Source: Arsenicicoccus piscis
Lineage (GTDB): Bacteria; Actinomycetota; Actinomycetes; Actinomycetales; Dermatophilaceae
Length of the DNA stretch: 64,000 nucleotides
Reading direction: 5' to 3'
Assembly (NCBI RefSeq): GCF_022568835.1
Contig: NZ_JAKZHV010000010.1
Span: 87,296 to 151,295, forward strand
Shown: positions 1-8,696 of the stretch, one piece after another
Layout of the letters: the number at the start of each line of letters is the position of its first letter
Position numbering within the stretch: position 1 is the stretch's first letter
The notes under the pieces: generated by a model
What the model was told of the DNA's origin: nothing
Seen by the model: the letters and a program-made list of their open reading frames with translations, nothing else
The model's database searches: none
Position numbers and translations under genes: made by a program

Positions 1-1
1 G

Positions 2-739
2 ATGGTGGAGGCCGAGCTCGAGGCGTTCCGGGTGGCCACCGAGCGGTTCGACCCAGACCATGTCGTCCTCGTCTCCGGGACGGACTATCCCGTGCGGGAC
101 CTCGCCGCCTGGGAGCGCGAGGTCGCGGCCCAGGGCGACGACGCGTGGGTGGCGATGGACGAGCCCGCAGACCCCACGATCGGCTCGCACTCCTGGCGGG
201 TGCTGCGGAGCCGGACCTTCCCCGGGTCGCTGGCCGCCGCGGCGATCCACCGCGGTGTCCTGGCGGTCGGGCGGCTCAGCGGCCGGCGCCTGCTCGTCCT
301 GGTCAACACCGACGCGGGCATCTGGTGCGTCGGGCGCCGTCGACCGGCCGGCGAGGCGCGGTCCTTCGTCAAGGCGTCCCAGTGGGTCACCTTGTCGCGC
401 AACGCGATCCAGGTGCTGCTCGACACGCAGGCCCAGGGCGGCCCGCTGGTCGACTTCCTCTCCACGACCCGCATCCCCGACGAGATCTTCGTGCCGACCG
501 TGCTGAGCGATGACCCTCGGGTGAGCGTCCGCTCACGGCCGACCACGCACGCGTCGTTCGCGTCCGGTCTACCGAGTCCTGACCCGGTCGACGCCCAGGT
601 GATCGCCGACGCCGTCGCCGCGGGCGCGGTGTTCGTGCGCAAGGTCGACCCCGACGCCAGCGCGGAGCTGATCGCGACCGCGGACGCCGCCGCACGGTCT
701 ACGACGTCGACGCAGGGCGAGGTCGATCGTCAGGCCTGA
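2..739 (+). CDS. Core-2/I-branching-type beta-1,6-N-acetylglucosaminyltransferase-like protein (5' end cut off)
   Basis: C-terminal about 245 residues of a GT14-like (core-2/I-branching) glycosyltransferase; the true start lies before the window, so the first Met here is probably internal. The motif VLVSGTDYPVR near the start matches the family's 'LLSGqDYPi' block, and FVRKVD near the C terminus matches the conserved 'FARKFd' block. These enzymes transfer a sugar from a nucleotide-sugar donor; the bacterial substrates are mostly unknown. It overlaps the convergent transglutaminase gene by about 10 bp at the 3' ends. The family call rests on motif recall, so it is moderate. Confidence 0.65.
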   Translation: MVEAELEAFRVATERFDPDHVVLVSGTDYPVRDLAAWEREVAAQGDDAWVAMDEPADPTIGSHSWRVLRSRTFPGSLAAAAIHRGVLAVGRLSGRRLLVLVNTDAGIWCVGRRRPAGEARSFVKASQWVTLSRNAIQVLLDTQAQGGPLVDFLSTTRIPDEIFVPTVLSDDPRVSVRSRPTTHASFASGLPSPDPVDAQVIADAVAAGAVFVRKVDPDASAELIATADAAARSTTSTQGEVDRQA

Positions 740-1548
740 GCGGCCTCGTGGCAGGTGACCGTCATGAGCTGCAGCCAGGGGGCGCCGTAGGTCGTCACGA
801 GCGCCACGTCGGCGGCGTCGCGGCCGTGGGCGATCTTGACCCGACCCTTGCGCCGCACGCCGTGACGCGGGTCGAAGTCGTACCACCGGTCACCGATCCA
901 CACCTGGACCCACGCGTGGAAGTCCATCGCGGTGGGCAGCGGCGGCACGTCCATGTCGGGGAGCAGGCCGCAGGCGTAGCGCGCGGGGATGTTGAGCGCG
1001 CGGCACAGCGAGATCATCAGGTGGGTGAAGTCGCGGCACACGCCTTGGCCGGTGCTGTAGGCGTCGACCGCCGTCGAGATCGCGGTCGTGGATCCCGTGG
1101 TGTAGGTGAGGTAGTCGTGCACCCACTCGCTGATCGCCTGCACCCGCTGGTAGCCCGGCTCCAGCTGACCGAACCGCGACCAGGCGATGTGCCCGAGCAC
1201 GTCGGGGAGGACGAACCGGCTCGCCAGCGTGTAGACCAGGACGTCGTCCGGCAGGTCGGCGGCGCGGGACTCCTGGGCCGTCTCGTCGGCCTCGTCCAGC
1301 TCGTCGGGCACGATCGCCTGCGCCTTCCAGGTCATCGTGGTCTGGCCCGTGGGGAGCACCATGCGGTGGCAGAGGTTCCCGTAGAGATCGCGGTACTCGT
1401 GCTCGACGACGTCACGGTCGTTGCTGCGCTCGGCGCCGATGATCGGGACCCGCTCGGTGCTCTCCGGCGTGGTCATGAAGATCGCGGCGGTGGGCTGGGT
1501 GGTCTGGTAGCGGAAGGTCCACCCGAGGTCGAGGGTGCGGGTCTGCAT
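730..1548 (-). CDS. Transglutaminase-like cysteine protease family protein
   Basis: 272-residue protein with the bacterial transglutaminase-like fold: an N-terminal beta-rich region (about 1-110) and a catalytic domain with Cys171 (GQGVCRDFTHL), His211 (DFHAWVQVW) and Asp226 (WYDFDPRHG), the expected Cys-His-Asp triad. Family members act as proteases or amide-forming/hydrolysing enzymes and the substrate cannot be told from sequence. The ATG at 1548 is chosen because it is preceded by a GAAGGAA ribosome site and because the family starts near such a short beta strand; a longer reading to 1632 is possible but adds low-complexity residues. No signal peptide, so probably cytoplasmic. Convergent with the upstream glycosyltransferase. 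Confidence 0.8.
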   Translation of the reverse strand: MQTRTLDLGWTFRYQTTQPTAAIFMTTPESTERVPIIGAERSNDRDVVEHEYRDLYGNLCHRMVLPTGQTTMTWKAQAIVPDELDEADETAQESRAADLPDDVLVYTLASRFVLPDVLGHIAWSRFGQLEPGYQRVQAISEWVHDYLTYTTGSTTAISTAVDAYSTGQGVCRDFTHLMISLCRALNIPARYACGLLPDMDVPPLPTAMDFHAWVQVWIGDRWYDFDPRHGVRRKGRVKIAHGRDAADVALVTTYGAPWLQLMTVTCHEAAQA

Positions 1549-1714
1549 GGAGCGATTCCTTCGTGGGGAGGCGGTCGGGGGCCGCGGCACTGCGGGCGGT
1601 GCTGATGGTGCGGTGGTGCGGGCGGTGCGCACGAGTCGGTCAACGACGATGCGGTCCGGCCACCGAGGCGAGCCGGACCGCAGTCGCGGAGGATGACAGC
1701 GTGCTGTCGAGGAC

Positions 1715-2014
1715 CTACTGGGTGCTGGTCTCCCACTCCTCGACAGGCCAGCCCTTCTTCTGCAGGCGGGCTGCGACGCGCCTCATGTCCGTCTCGGACG
1801 GCAGCTCGTCGGTGACGTTCGTGATGCCCACGCCGATGTCGATCTTATCGGCTGGGATCACCCGCGCTCGTCGAAGCGCCTTGCCGACCTGCTTGACCTC
1901 CTCGTCGGTCAGCCGCCGACGCAGCAGCGCCAGCATGGGCAGGTAGTCCTGGTCGGGCACCCCGTGAGGGTAGCCCGCCCGGAGCCAGCCGACGATGCGG
2001 GACATGATGTTCAC
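1715..2014 (-). CDS. DUF3349 family protein (copy 2 of a tandem pair)
   Basis: 99 residues, almost the whole length of the DUF3349 family of small actinobacterial proteins of unknown function. It opens with the shared block VGWLRAGYPHGVP, then a helical region (LALLRRRLTDEEV) and a short C-terminal domain. The neighbouring gene just upstream carries the same blocks, so the pair arose by tandem duplication. Start is GTG at 2014 with GAAGG about 10 nt upstream; an ATG three codons in is the alternative. No catalytic motif is visible. Mycobacterial homologues have solved structures but no settled role. Confidence 0.8.
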   Translation of the reverse strand: MNIMSRIVGWLRAGYPHGVPDQDYLPMLALLRRRLTDEEVKQVGKALRRARVIPADKIDIGVGITNVTDELPSETDMRRVAARLQKKGWPVEEWETSTQ

Positions 2015-2047
2015 GCGTCAACCTTCACACGAGGAGTTGGGCTCGGG

Positions 2048-2416
2048 CTAGAGGTTGCCGTCGCTGTCGGGGGACGCAGCCGGGTCCGCGAGCGGCCAGC
2101 CGGCGGCCGCGAGGTGCGCGCTGACCCGGGCGACGTCCTCGGGGGACGGCTTGAGCAGGATCTGGCTGCGGATGCGCGAAGCGATGTCGTCCTCGCTGAT
2201 CGGCTCACCCTCGGACCGCTCGTGCCGCAGCGCGGTCGCGACCTGGATGATCTCGTCCTCGGTGAGCTGACGGTGGAGGATGCCCAGCAGGGCGACGTAG
2301 TCCTCGCCCGGGACACCGTGGGGGTAGCCGGCGCGCAGCCAGCTGAGGACCCGCTGCACGACGCTCTGGCGCGTGGGGGCGTGCTCGGTGCTGCTCGGGC
2401 TCGACGTGGTAGGCAT
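2048..2416 (-). CDS. DUF3349 family protein (copy 1 of a tandem pair)
   Basis: 122 residues with an extra low-complexity N terminus (about 1-18) before the DUF3349 core, which begins VLSWLRAGYPHGVP and continues ALLGILHRQLTEDEI. It lies 33 nt upstream of a paralogue read in the same direction and 7 nt downstream of the Pit-associated membrane protein gene, so all four genes (pit, membrane protein, two DUF3349) may share one transcript. Function unknown. If the transcript is shared, expression would follow the phosphate-responsive promoter proposed upstream of pit; that is inference. Confidence 0.78.
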   Translation of the reverse strand: MPTTSSPSSTEHAPTRQSVVQRVLSWLRAGYPHGVPGEDYVALLGILHRQLTEDEIIQVATALRHERSEGEPISEDDIASRIRSQILLKPSPEDVARVSAHLAAAGWPLADPAASPDSDGNL

Positions 2417-2423
2417 GGCCGGA

Positions 2424-2723
2424 TCAGCCCTTGTCCTTGAGGATCGGGTAGATGTGCTCGAAGCTGAGCTCCTTGCCGAAGCCCGACGCCACGATGAAGG
2501 TGATCCCGAGAGCGATGGCGGCGAGCACCACGGCGAAGCAGACGACCGCGACGAGCTTGCCGATCGGGTGCGGCGCCTGGTGGTCGACCTCGGCGTCGCC
2601 GCCGGAGCCGTAGGCCATCGAGCGGACGCCGACCGCGAAGAGGGCGGGGAGCCCGGCGCCGAGGATCAGGCCGGCTGCGAGCACCTTCCAGGCGGCGTCG
2701 AGGGCGAGGGCGACGTTGTTCAT
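2424..2723 (-). CDS. Small membrane protein, Pit-associated
   Basis: 99-residue protein with two predicted membrane helices (about 10-32 and 54-82) separated by a polar loop rich in Gly, Asp and His. Its ATG overlaps the stop codon of pit (ATGA), so the two are translationally coupled. In actinobacteria a short membrane protein of this kind commonly follows pit, so a role as a partner or stabiliser of the phosphate transporter is plausible but unproven. No known domain was recognised. Confidence 0.75.
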   Translation of the reverse strand: MNNVALALDAAWKVLAAGLILGAGLPALFAVGVRSMAYGSGGDAEVDHQAPHPIGKLVAVVCFAVVLAAIALGITFIVASGFGKELSFEHIYPILKDKG

Positions 2724-4060
2724 CGCGCGACCTCCTTCGAGGACTCGGTGGTCTGGAACGAGGTGGTGTCCGTGGGCGTGCTGCCGAGCGGGGTGCCGGT
2801 GGACGCGGTGGTGTCGGCCGCGCCGACGGTGACGGACTTCTTGGCCACGGCGTTCTTGGAGGCGGACGGCATGTCGGTCCACTCGTCGTTGACGTTGTTG
2901 GGGTCGATCTTGTCGTGCTTGCTGCGCAACCACATGTAGCTCGAGAGCCCGACGAGGAGCGCGAAGATGGCTACCGGGCCGACGGTGTCGCCGAGCAGGT
3001 GACCGATCCACCAGGTGACGCCACCGACGAGCGCGGCCAGCGGCAGCGTGATCAGCCAGGCGGCGACCATGCGGGCGGCGACGCCCCAGCGCACCTCGGC
3101 GCCGCGGCGGCCGAGGCCGGTGCCGAGGATCGAGCCGGTGGCGACGTGCGTCGTCGAGAGCGCGAAGCCCAGGTGGCTCGAGGCGAGGATGGTGGCCGCG
3201 GAGGCCGACTCGGCGGCCATGCCCTGGGGCGAGGAGATCTCGACCAGACCCTTGCCGAGCGTGCGGATGATCCGCCAGCCGCCGAGGTAGGTGCCGAGGG
3301 CGATCGCGAGGGCGCAGGCGAACTTGACCCACAGCGGCACGCCGTCCATGACGCCCTGGTGACCCGACGCGATCAGGGCGAGGGTGATGACACCCATCGT
3401 CTTCTGCGCGTCGTTGGTGCCGTGAGCCAACGAGACCAGCGAGGCGGAGCCGATCTGACCCCACCGGAACCCGGTCTCGGTGAAGCGCTTGCTGACGCCC
3501 TCGGTGATCCGGTAGATCAGCCAGGTGCCGACGGCCGCGATGAGGCAGGCGATGACGGGGGAGAGCAGGGCGGGCATGACGACCTTGCCCATCACCCCGC
3601 CGAGCTTGTGGCCGTCGCCGAACCAGTTGACGCCGCTCATGCCGACCGCCGCGATGGTCGAGCCGATCAGGCCGCCGAACAGGGCGTGCGAGGAGCTGGA
3701 CGGCAGGCCGAGCAGCCAGGTCAGGAGGTTCCAGAGGATGCCGCCGATCAGGCCGGCGAGGACGATCATCAGCAGCGGGGCGCCCATGAGTGACTGGATC
3801 GGGGCGCCGTCGCTGGACTGGATCTTGATCACGGCGTTGGTCACCGTGAGGGCGACCTCCACGGAGAGGAAGGCGCCGACGAGGTTGAGGACCGCGGAGA
3901 GCGCCACTGCCGTCTTCGGCTTCAGGGCACCGGTGGCGATGGACGTCGCCATCGCGTTGCCGGTGTCGTGGAAGCCGTTGGTGAAGTCGAAGGCGAGGGC
4001 GGTGACGACGGTCAAGCCGAGGATGAGGAGTTCAGAGCTCACGTCAACAGTGTGGGGCAC
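2720..4060 (-). CDS. pit: Low-affinity inorganic phosphate transporter (PiT family)
   Basis: 446-residue PiT-family (PF01384) permease that imports phosphate driven by a cation gradient. The two family repeats are visible: '[16 protein letters not shown]' near residue 25 and the second signature '[16 protein letters not shown]' in the second half; about ten hydrophobic helices; a polar Ser/Thr-rich C-terminal tail (about 385-446) is probably cytoplasmic. The start is GTG at 4060; a second in-frame GTG five codons later is an alternative because no strong ribosome site separates them. The gene usually paired with Pit, a PhoU-like DUF47 protein, is absent. An 11-bp repeat array resembling a PhoP box lies 32-75 nt upstream. 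Confidence 0.92.
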   Translation of the reverse strand: MPHTVDVSSELLILGLTVVTALAFDFTNGFHDTGNAMATSIATGALKPKTAVALSAVLNLVGAFLSVEVALTVTNAVIKIQSSDGAPIQSLMGAPLLMIVLAGLIGGILWNLLTWLLGLPSSSSHALFGGLIGSTIAAVGMSGVNWFGDGHKLGGVMGKVVMPALLSPVIACLIAAVGTWLIYRITEGVSKRFTETGFRWGQIGSASLVSLAHGTNDAQKTMGVITLALIASGHQGVMDGVPLWVKFACALAIALGTYLGGWRIIRTLGKGLVEISSPQGMAAESASAATILASSHLGFALSTTHVATGSILGTGLGRRGAEVRWGVAARMVAAWLITLPLAALVGGVTWWIGHLLGDTVGPVAIFALLVGLSSYMWLRSKHDKIDPNNVNDEWTDMPSASKNAVAKKSVTVGAADTTASTGTPLGSTPTDTTSFQTTESSKEVAR

Positions 4061-4088
4061 GAAGGGGCCCCCCGGAACAGGCGATCGG

Positions 4089-4135
4089 ATCGTTCAGGGC
4101 CGAACGAGGTGTTGTTCATGCGTTGTTCACCCAAA
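4089..4135 (-). promoter_or_regulatory. Putative PHO box (PhoP site) and -10 for pit
   Basis: Read on the + strand, 11-nt units in register begin at 4092 (GTTCAGGGCCG), 4103 (degenerate), 4114 (GTTCATGCGTT) and 4125 (GTTCACCCAAA). The last two match the actinobacterial PhoP direct-repeat unit, consensus like G(G/T)TCAYYYRxx. On the pit strand a -10-like AACGAT (4094-4089) lies 17 nt from the end of the box, so the repeats would occupy the -35 region, as expected for activation by PhoP under phosphate limitation. Pattern seen; regulator inferred. Confidence 0.5.
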
Positions 4136-4316
4136 ACGCGCCCCATTCTCCGTTCGGACGTCCGGTTGGCGCCGCCTAATGGGCAGGCGCAGCACGCTGG
4201 TCGGTGGTAGGTCGGCACTGGCGCAGGCAATCAGAGGCGATCGGGCACGCTCGGACTCGGCGGCTCGACCCCCAGCTGCTCGCGAGGACAGGGGAATGCG
4301 GGGCTGGGGCGGCGCG

Positions 4317-4346
4317 TTGGAGGGGAGGTGCCGCATCTGGCACAAT
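4317..4346 (+). promoter_or_regulatory. Sigma70-type promoter of rpmE
   Basis: TTGGAG (4317-4322), an 18-nt spacer and an extended -10 TGG-CACAAT (-10 hexamer 4341-4346). Transcription would start near 4353, leaving an approximately 85-nt leader before the rpmE start. The elements fit a vegetative promoter moderately well. Confidence 0.45.
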
Positions 4347-4437
4347 GGAGAGGTTGCCGGTTCACGAGCGAGGGCCCTGCCTATGGGGGCAGCTCCCGTA
4401 GACCTCGACCCGGCGCAGAGACCACCGAGGAGTCGCA

Positions 4438-4653
4438 GTGAAGAAGGACATCCACCCGACGTACGTCGAGACGCTCGTGACGTGCACGTGCGGCGCGCAG
4501 TTCACCACCCGCAGCACGGCCGCGAACGGCAAGATCAACGCCGACGTGTGCTCGCAGTGCCACCCGTTCTACACCGGCAAGCAGAAGATTCTCGACACCG
4601 GTGGTCGCGTGGCCCGCTTCGAGGCCCGCTACGGCAAGAAGGCCGCCAAGTAG
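4438..4653 (+). CDS. rpmE: 50S ribosomal protein L31, zinc-binding type
   Basis: 71-residue L31 of the large ribosomal subunit. It keeps the four metal-binding cysteines (CTC near residue 16-18 and CSQC near 37-40), so it is the zinc-containing form; many actinobacteria also have a cysteine-less paralogue elsewhere used under zinc starvation. Starts with GTG at 4438 after GAGGAG. It lies directly before prfA, the usual actinobacterial order, with a hairpin terminator between. Confidence 0.95.
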   Translation: MKKDIHPTYVETLVTCTCGAQFTTRSTAANGKINADVCSQCHPFYTGKQKILDTGGRVARFEARYGKKAAK

Positions 4654-4662
4654 CTTCCCCGC

Positions 4663-4696
4663 AGGCCGGTTCCGTCCGCAAGGACGGGGCCGGCCT
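4663..4696 (+). terminator. Rho-independent-like terminator after rpmE
   Basis: AGGCCGG and CCGTCC pair across a GCAA tetraloop with GGACGG and CCGGCCT, with an internal bulge; it is placed 10 nt after the rpmE stop. There is no long T run, as is typical for high-GC actinobacteria. Confidence 0.65.
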
Positions 4697-4730
4697 TCGT
4701 AGTTCCGTGATCCCCCGAGAGGCCGCCCCG

Positions 4731-5834
4731 ATGTCGACCCGCAGCGAGCACCCCACCTTGGCCAGCGCGCAGGCGATCGTCGCCGAGCACGCCGACCTCG
4801 AGCAGCAGCTCGCCGACCCGGCGGTCCACGCCGACCAGGACGCGGTCCGCAAGGTCAACAAGCGCTACGCGGCGCTCGGTCCCACGGTCGCGGCCTACCG
4901 CACCGCCGTCGCGGCCCAGGGTGACCTCGAGGCGGCGCGCGAGCTGGCGGCCGAGGACGCGGCGTTCGCGGCCGAGGTGCCGGCGCTCGAGTCCGCGCTG
5001 ACCCAGGCGCTGGAGCGGCTGCGGGTGCTGCTCGTGCCCCGTGACCCCGACGACGACCGCGACGTGATCCTGGAGATCAAGGCGGGCGAGGGCGGCGAGG
5101 AGTCGGCGCTGTTCGCGGGCGACCTGCTCCGGATGTATCTGCGCTACGCCGAGCAGCGTGGCTGGTCCACCGAGCTGCTGGACGCTACCGAGTCCGACCT
5201 CGGGGGCTACAAGGACGTCTCGGTGGCGGTCAAGAGCAAGGGCACCCCGGCCCCCGGCGAGGCGCCCTGGGCCCTGCTCAAGTACGAAGGTGGGGTGCAC
5301 CGCGTGCAGCGCGTCCCCGTGACCGAGTCGCAGGGACGCATCCACACCTCGGCCGCCGGCGTGCTGGTGATGCCCGAGGTGGAGGATGTCGCCGAGGTTG
5401 AGCTGCACGACGCCGACCTCAAGATCGACGTCTACCGCTCCTCGGGGCCGGGTGGTCAGAGCGTCAACACGACGGACTCGGCGGTGCGGATCACCCACCT
5501 GCCGACCGGCGTCGTCGTCTCCTGCCAGAACGAGAAGTCCCAGCTGCAGAACAAGGAGTCGGCGCTGCGCGTGCTGCGCGCCCGGCTGCTGCAGATGGCC
5601 CGTGACGAGGCGGCCGCTGCGGCGTCGGACGCCCGGCGCTCCCAGGTCCGCACGGTCGACCGGTCCGAGCGGATCCGCACCTACAACTTCCCCGAGAACC
5701 GCATCGCCGACCACCGCACGGGCTACAAGGCCTACAACCTGGACCACGTGCTCGGCGGCGACCTGCAGCCCGTGGTGCAGTCGGCCGTGGAGCTCGATGA
5801 AGCCGCTCGGCTGGCCGCCGTGGCCGGTCAGTGA
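4731..5834 (+). CDS. prfA: Peptide chain release factor 1
   Basis: 367-residue class I release factor that reads UAA/UAG and triggers peptide release. The GGQ catalytic motif is at 241-243 ([12 protein letters not shown]) and the codon-recognition tripeptide is PVT at about 196-198, the PxT form of RF1 rather than the SPF of RF2. The start is ATG 4731 with GAGAGG just upstream; the open frame extends far upstream but without family sequence. Its stop overlaps the start of prmC (GTGA), whose product methylates the GGQ glutamine, so substrate and modifying enzyme are translationally coupled. Confidence 0.97.
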   Translation: MSTRSEHPTLASAQAIVAEHADLEQQLADPAVHADQDAVRKVNKRYAALGPTVAAYRTAVAAQGDLEAARELAAEDAAFAAEVPALESALTQALERLRVLLVPRDPDDDRDVILEIKAGEGGEESALFAGDLLRMYLRYAEQRGWSTELLDATESDLGGYKDVSVAVKSKGTPAPGEAPWALLKYEGGVHRVQRVPVTESQGRIHTSAAGVLVMPEVEDVAEVELHDADLKIDVYRSSGPGGQSVNTTDSAVRITHLPTGVVVSCQNEKSQLQNKESALRVLRARLLQMARDEAAAAASDARRSQVRTVDRSERIRTYNFPENRIADHRTGYKAYNLDHVLGGDLQPVVQSAVELDEAARLAAVAGQ

Positions 5835-6790
5835 CGTCGGTGACCTCCCCGACCTCGCCGACCGCTGCGTCGGCCACGGTCCGGGGTGCGGTCCAGGACG
5901 TCGCGGGCCGGCTCGCGAGCGCGGGGGTCCCGTCGCCGCGGTTCGATGCGGTCGCGCTTTTGGCCCACGTCCTCGAGGTCCCGCACGGCGAGGTAGAGCG
6001 CTTGGTCGTCCTGGGCGCCCCGCTCCCGGACCCTGCCGCTGCAGCGCTCGAGCCCCTGGTCGCCCGCCGGGTCGCGCGGGAGCCGCTGCAGCACCTCACC
6101 GGGCGCGCCGCGTTCCGCCGGCTCGAGCTGCGGGTCGGGCCGGGAGTCTTCGTCCCGCGCCCCGAGACCGAGCAGGTGGTGCAGGCCGTGCTGGATGAGC
6201 TGACCGGGCTGCTGGAGTCGGCCGGGTCTGCCGGGTCGGCCGGTTCTGCTCCGGTCGTCGTCGACCTCTGCACCGGGTCCGGTGCCATCCCGCTGGCGGT
6301 GAAGGACGAGGCCCCGCAGGTCCAGGTGCTGGCCGTCGAGCTGTCCCCCGAGGCGCTGACCTGGGCCGAGACCAACCGCAGCCATCTCAACCTTGACGTG
6401 ACGTTGATGCTTGGCGACGCCACCCTCGACCCGAGGTCCACCCCCGAGCTGGCGGCGTTGCGACCGCACCTCGGTGCCGTCGACGTCGTCGTGAGCAACC
6501 CGCCCTACATCCCGCTGGGCATGGTCCCGCGCGACCCCGAGGTGCGCGACAACGACCCTGAGCTCGCGCTCTACGGCGGCAGCGCCGACGGCCTGGCGAT
6601 CCCGATGGCGGTGGCCGACCAGGCGGCCCGCCTGCTGCGGCCGGGCGGGCTCCTCGTGATGGAGCACGCCGACGTCCAGGGGGCGGACCTGGTGGCCCGG
6701 CTGACCGCCGCCGGCCCCTGGCGAGACGTCGTGGACCGGCTGGACCTGTCCGGGCGGCCGCGCTACGTCCTGGCCCGGCGTCATGGCTGA
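5831..6790 (+). CDS. prmC: Release factor glutamine methyltransferase
   Basis: 319-residue SAM-dependent methyltransferase that N5-methylates the Gln of the GGQ motif in RF1 and RF2. Visible are an N-terminal helical substrate-binding region (about 15-100), the VPRPETE block (108-114), the SAM motif [13 protein letters not shown] (about 143-155) and the catalytic NPPY at 223-226. A small Ala-Gly-Ser repeat (about 131-140) is inserted before the SAM motif. The GTG start overlaps the prfA stop. Confidence 0.95.
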   Translation: MTSVTSPTSPTAASATVRGAVQDVAGRLASAGVPSPRFDAVALLAHVLEVPHGEVERLVVLGAPLPDPAAAALEPLVARRVAREPLQHLTGRAAFRRLELRVGPGVFVPRPETEQVVQAVLDELTGLLESAGSAGSAGSAPVVVDLCTGSGAIPLAVKDEAPQVQVLAVELSPEALTWAETNRSHLNLDVTLMLGDATLDPRSTPELAALRPHLGAVDVVVSNPPYIPLGMVPRDPEVRDNDPELALYGGSADGLAIPMAVADQAARLLRPGGLLVMEHADVQGADLVARLTAAGPWRDVVDRLDLSGRPRYVLARRHG

Positions 6791-6875
6791 CGCGGTGGCC
6801 GACGTGTTGGCTGACGCGGTGCCCGACGTCGTGGCTGACGAGGGCTTGTCGGTGCCGACCACTAGGCTGACCGGC

Positions 6876-7541
6876 ATGAGCGAGCGCATCGACTGCACGA
6901 GTCCCGAGGGGCGCGCCGCCGGGGTGGCCGCCGCGGTCGCCGCGGTCCGCGCCGGCGAGGTGGTGGTGCTGCCGACCGACACGGTCTACGGCATCGGCGC
7001 CGACGCCTTCAGTCCCGAGGCAGTGACCCGCACGCTGGCGGCCAAGGGCCGCGACCGCGACATGCCGCCGCCGGTGCTGATCCCGTCCGCACGCACGGTC
7101 GACGGGCTGGCGACGTCCGTGCCCACCTACGCGCGCGACCTGATGGAGCAGTTCTGGCCGGGCCCGCTCACGCTCGTGCTGCTCGCGCAGCCGTCGCTGA
7201 TGTGGGACCTCGGCGAGACCAACGGCACCGTCGCGCTGCGCATCCCGCAGGACGAGATCGCGCTCGCCGTCCTCACCGAGGTCGGTCCGATGGCCGTGAC
7301 CAGCGCCAACCGCTCGGGTGAGCCGGCTGCGGTGACCATCGAGCAGGCGCAGGAGCAGCTGGGCGACGCCGTCGCGGTCTACCTCGACGGCGGGCCGTCC
7401 GTCGGGGGGCTGGCCTCGACCATCGTCGACTGCACCCAGGACGTGCCGCGGGTGCTGCGCGCCGGCGCGATCGCCGAGGAGGACCTGCAGCGGGTGCTCG
7501 GCGACCTGGCGCTCGGCACCGACGAGGACCTCGAGACCTGA
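6876..7541 (+). CDS. tsaC: L-threonylcarbamoyladenylate synthase (YrdC/TsaC type)
   Basis: 221-residue YrdC-domain protein that makes threonylcarbamoyl-AMP from threonine, bicarbonate and ATP for the t6A37 modification of ANN-decoding tRNAs. Family blocks GEVVVLPTDTVYGIGADA (near the N terminus) and VTSANRSGEPA are present; there is no Sua5 C-terminal domain. ATG 6876 is chosen over an upstream start at 6783 because a -10-like TAGGCT (6863-6868) ends 7 nt before it, implying a leaderless message, and because the upstream residues are low-complexity and unlike the family. The order after prmC is conserved in actinobacteria. Confidence 0.93.
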   Translation: MSERIDCTSPEGRAAGVAAAVAAVRAGEVVVLPTDTVYGIGADAFSPEAVTRTLAAKGRDRDMPPPVLIPSARTVDGLATSVPTYARDLMEQFWPGPLTLVLLAQPSLMWDLGETNGTVALRIPQDEIALAVLTEVGPMAVTSANRSGEPAAVTIEQAQEQLGDAVAVYLDGGPSVGGLASTIVDCTQDVPRVLRAGAIAEEDLQRVLGDLALGTDEDLET

Positions 7542-7550
7542 GGTCGGGCG

Positions 7551-8696
7551 TTGCGCGAGTACCTGTTCATCTTCGTCATCGCTGCGGCGACCACCTTCGC
7601 GACCACCCCGCTGGTGCGGGCGTTCGCGATCCGGGTCGGTGCGATGACGGCGGTGCGGGACAGGGACGTGCACGTGGTGCCGATCCCGCGGCTCGGGGGA
7701 GTGGCCATCCTGCTCGGGTTCCTGGCCGCGGTGCTCGCGGCGTCGCGGCTGCCCTACCTCGGCGGCTACCTCCCGTCGGGGTCCGGCGTCGCTGCCCAGA
7801 GCATCATGTCCGACGGCCGGATCATGGGTGTCGCCGTCGGAGCGACCCTGGTCTGCCTGGTCGGCGCCATCGACGACATGCGCGAGCTCGACTGGCTCAC
7901 CAAGCTCGCCGGTCAGTTCCTGGCGGCGGGGATCATGGCCTACCAGGGAGTCCAGCTGCTCAGCCTGCCCATCTTCGGCGAGCAGACCGTGCTGCCGCTC
8001 TCGGTGCTGATCGCGCTCACCATCATCATCGTGGTGGTGTCGACCAACGCGGTGAACTTCGTCGACGGCCTCGACGGGCTGGCCGCCGGCATCGTCGGCA
8101 TCGCCGCGCTCACCTTCTTCGCCTACGCCTACCTGCTGTCCCGGTCCTACAACCCGCCCAACGTGTTCTCGTCGGCGACCTTCATCTGCGCCGCCCTCGC
8201 GGGCTGCTGCATCGGCTTCCTGCCGCACAACTTCTATCCTGCCCGGCTGTTCATGGGTGACAGCGGCGCGCTGCTGCTCGGCCTGCTGCTCTCGGCCGCG
8301 ACCATCTCGATGACGAGCATCGACCCGAGCCAGGTCGACCAGGGTGGTGGCGGCTCGGGTCAGGCGTTCGCATGGGTGCCCATCGGTCTCCCGCTCGCGA
8401 TCTTGTCGCTCCCGCTGCTCGACGTCGTGCTCGCCGTGGTGCGGCGCACCCGTGCCGGGCGCCGCCCGTGGCACCCCGACGCCCACCACCTGCACCACCG
8501 GCTGCTGCGGATGGGTCACCCGCACCCGGTCGCCGTGCTGCTCATGTATCTGTGGGCCTCGATCGTCTCGTTCGGCGCGCTCGGCCTCGCGGTCGTCGAC
8601 GACTGGTGGCCGCTCGCGGCCATCGGCGGTGGCGTCCTGCTCGCCAGCCTGCTGACGTTCAGCCGACTGGGGTCGCGTTCCCAGGAGACTTTGTGA
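7551..8696 (+). CDS. wecA: Undecaprenyl-phosphate N-acetylglucosaminyl 1-phosphate transferase
   Basis: 381-residue polytopic enzyme of the MraY/WecA/TagO family (mycobacterial Rfe/Rv1302 position). It moves a GlcNAc-1-phosphate-type group onto a polyprenyl phosphate, starting arabinogalactan linkers, teichoic acids or other surface glycans. About eleven hydrophobic helices; family motifs VHVVPIPRLGG, the catalytic DD in GAIDDMRELDW, NAVNFVDGLDGLAAG, FMGDSGALLLG and the HxxH-type DAHHLHHRLL. The start is TTG 7551, ten nt after the previous stop, and gives the usual 'MREYL' N terminus. It overlaps the next gene (GTGA). Confidence 0.93.
   Translation: MREYLFIFVIAAATTFATTPLVRAFAIRVGAMTAVRDRDVHVVPIPRLGGVAILLGFLAAVLAASRLPYLGGYLPSGSGVAAQSIMSDGRIMGVAVGATLVCLVGAIDDMRELDWLTKLAGQFLAAGIMAYQGVQLLSLPIFGEQTVLPLSVLIALTIIIVVVSTNAVNFVDGLDGLAAGIVGIAALTFFAYAYLLSRSYNPPNVFSSATFICAALAGCCIGFLPHNFYPARLFMGDSGALLLGLLLSAATISMTSIDPSQVDQGGGGSGQAFAWVPIGLPLAILSLPLLDVVLAVVRRTRAGRRPWHPDAHHLHHRLLRMGHPHPVAVLLMYLWASIVSFGALGLAVVDDWWPLAAIGGGVLLASLLTFSRLGSRSQETL

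Larger units (their letters stand above)
4061..4437. other. Intergenic region between divergent pit and rpmE
   Basis: 377 bp with no supported gene. The pit-proximal part carries a PHO-box-like repeat array and the rpmE-proximal part a sigma70-type promoter; both are listed separately. The middle (about 4140-4310) shows nothing I can interpret. Confidence 0.7.

Noticed and set aside
1549..1714. Short gene between the transglutaminase and DUF3349 genes
   Set aside because: Only low-complexity frames are open on either strand, with no ribosome site or family sequence.
3525..4730. N-terminal extension of prfA (the frame is open far upstream)
   Set aside because: The upstream part lies over pit and rpmE in another frame and has no release-factor sequence; ATG 4731 with its own ribosome site fits the family length.
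6387..8525. Open frame of about 710 codons opposite prmC, tsaC and wecA
   Set aside because: Spans three conserved genes on the other strand with shadow-type composition.
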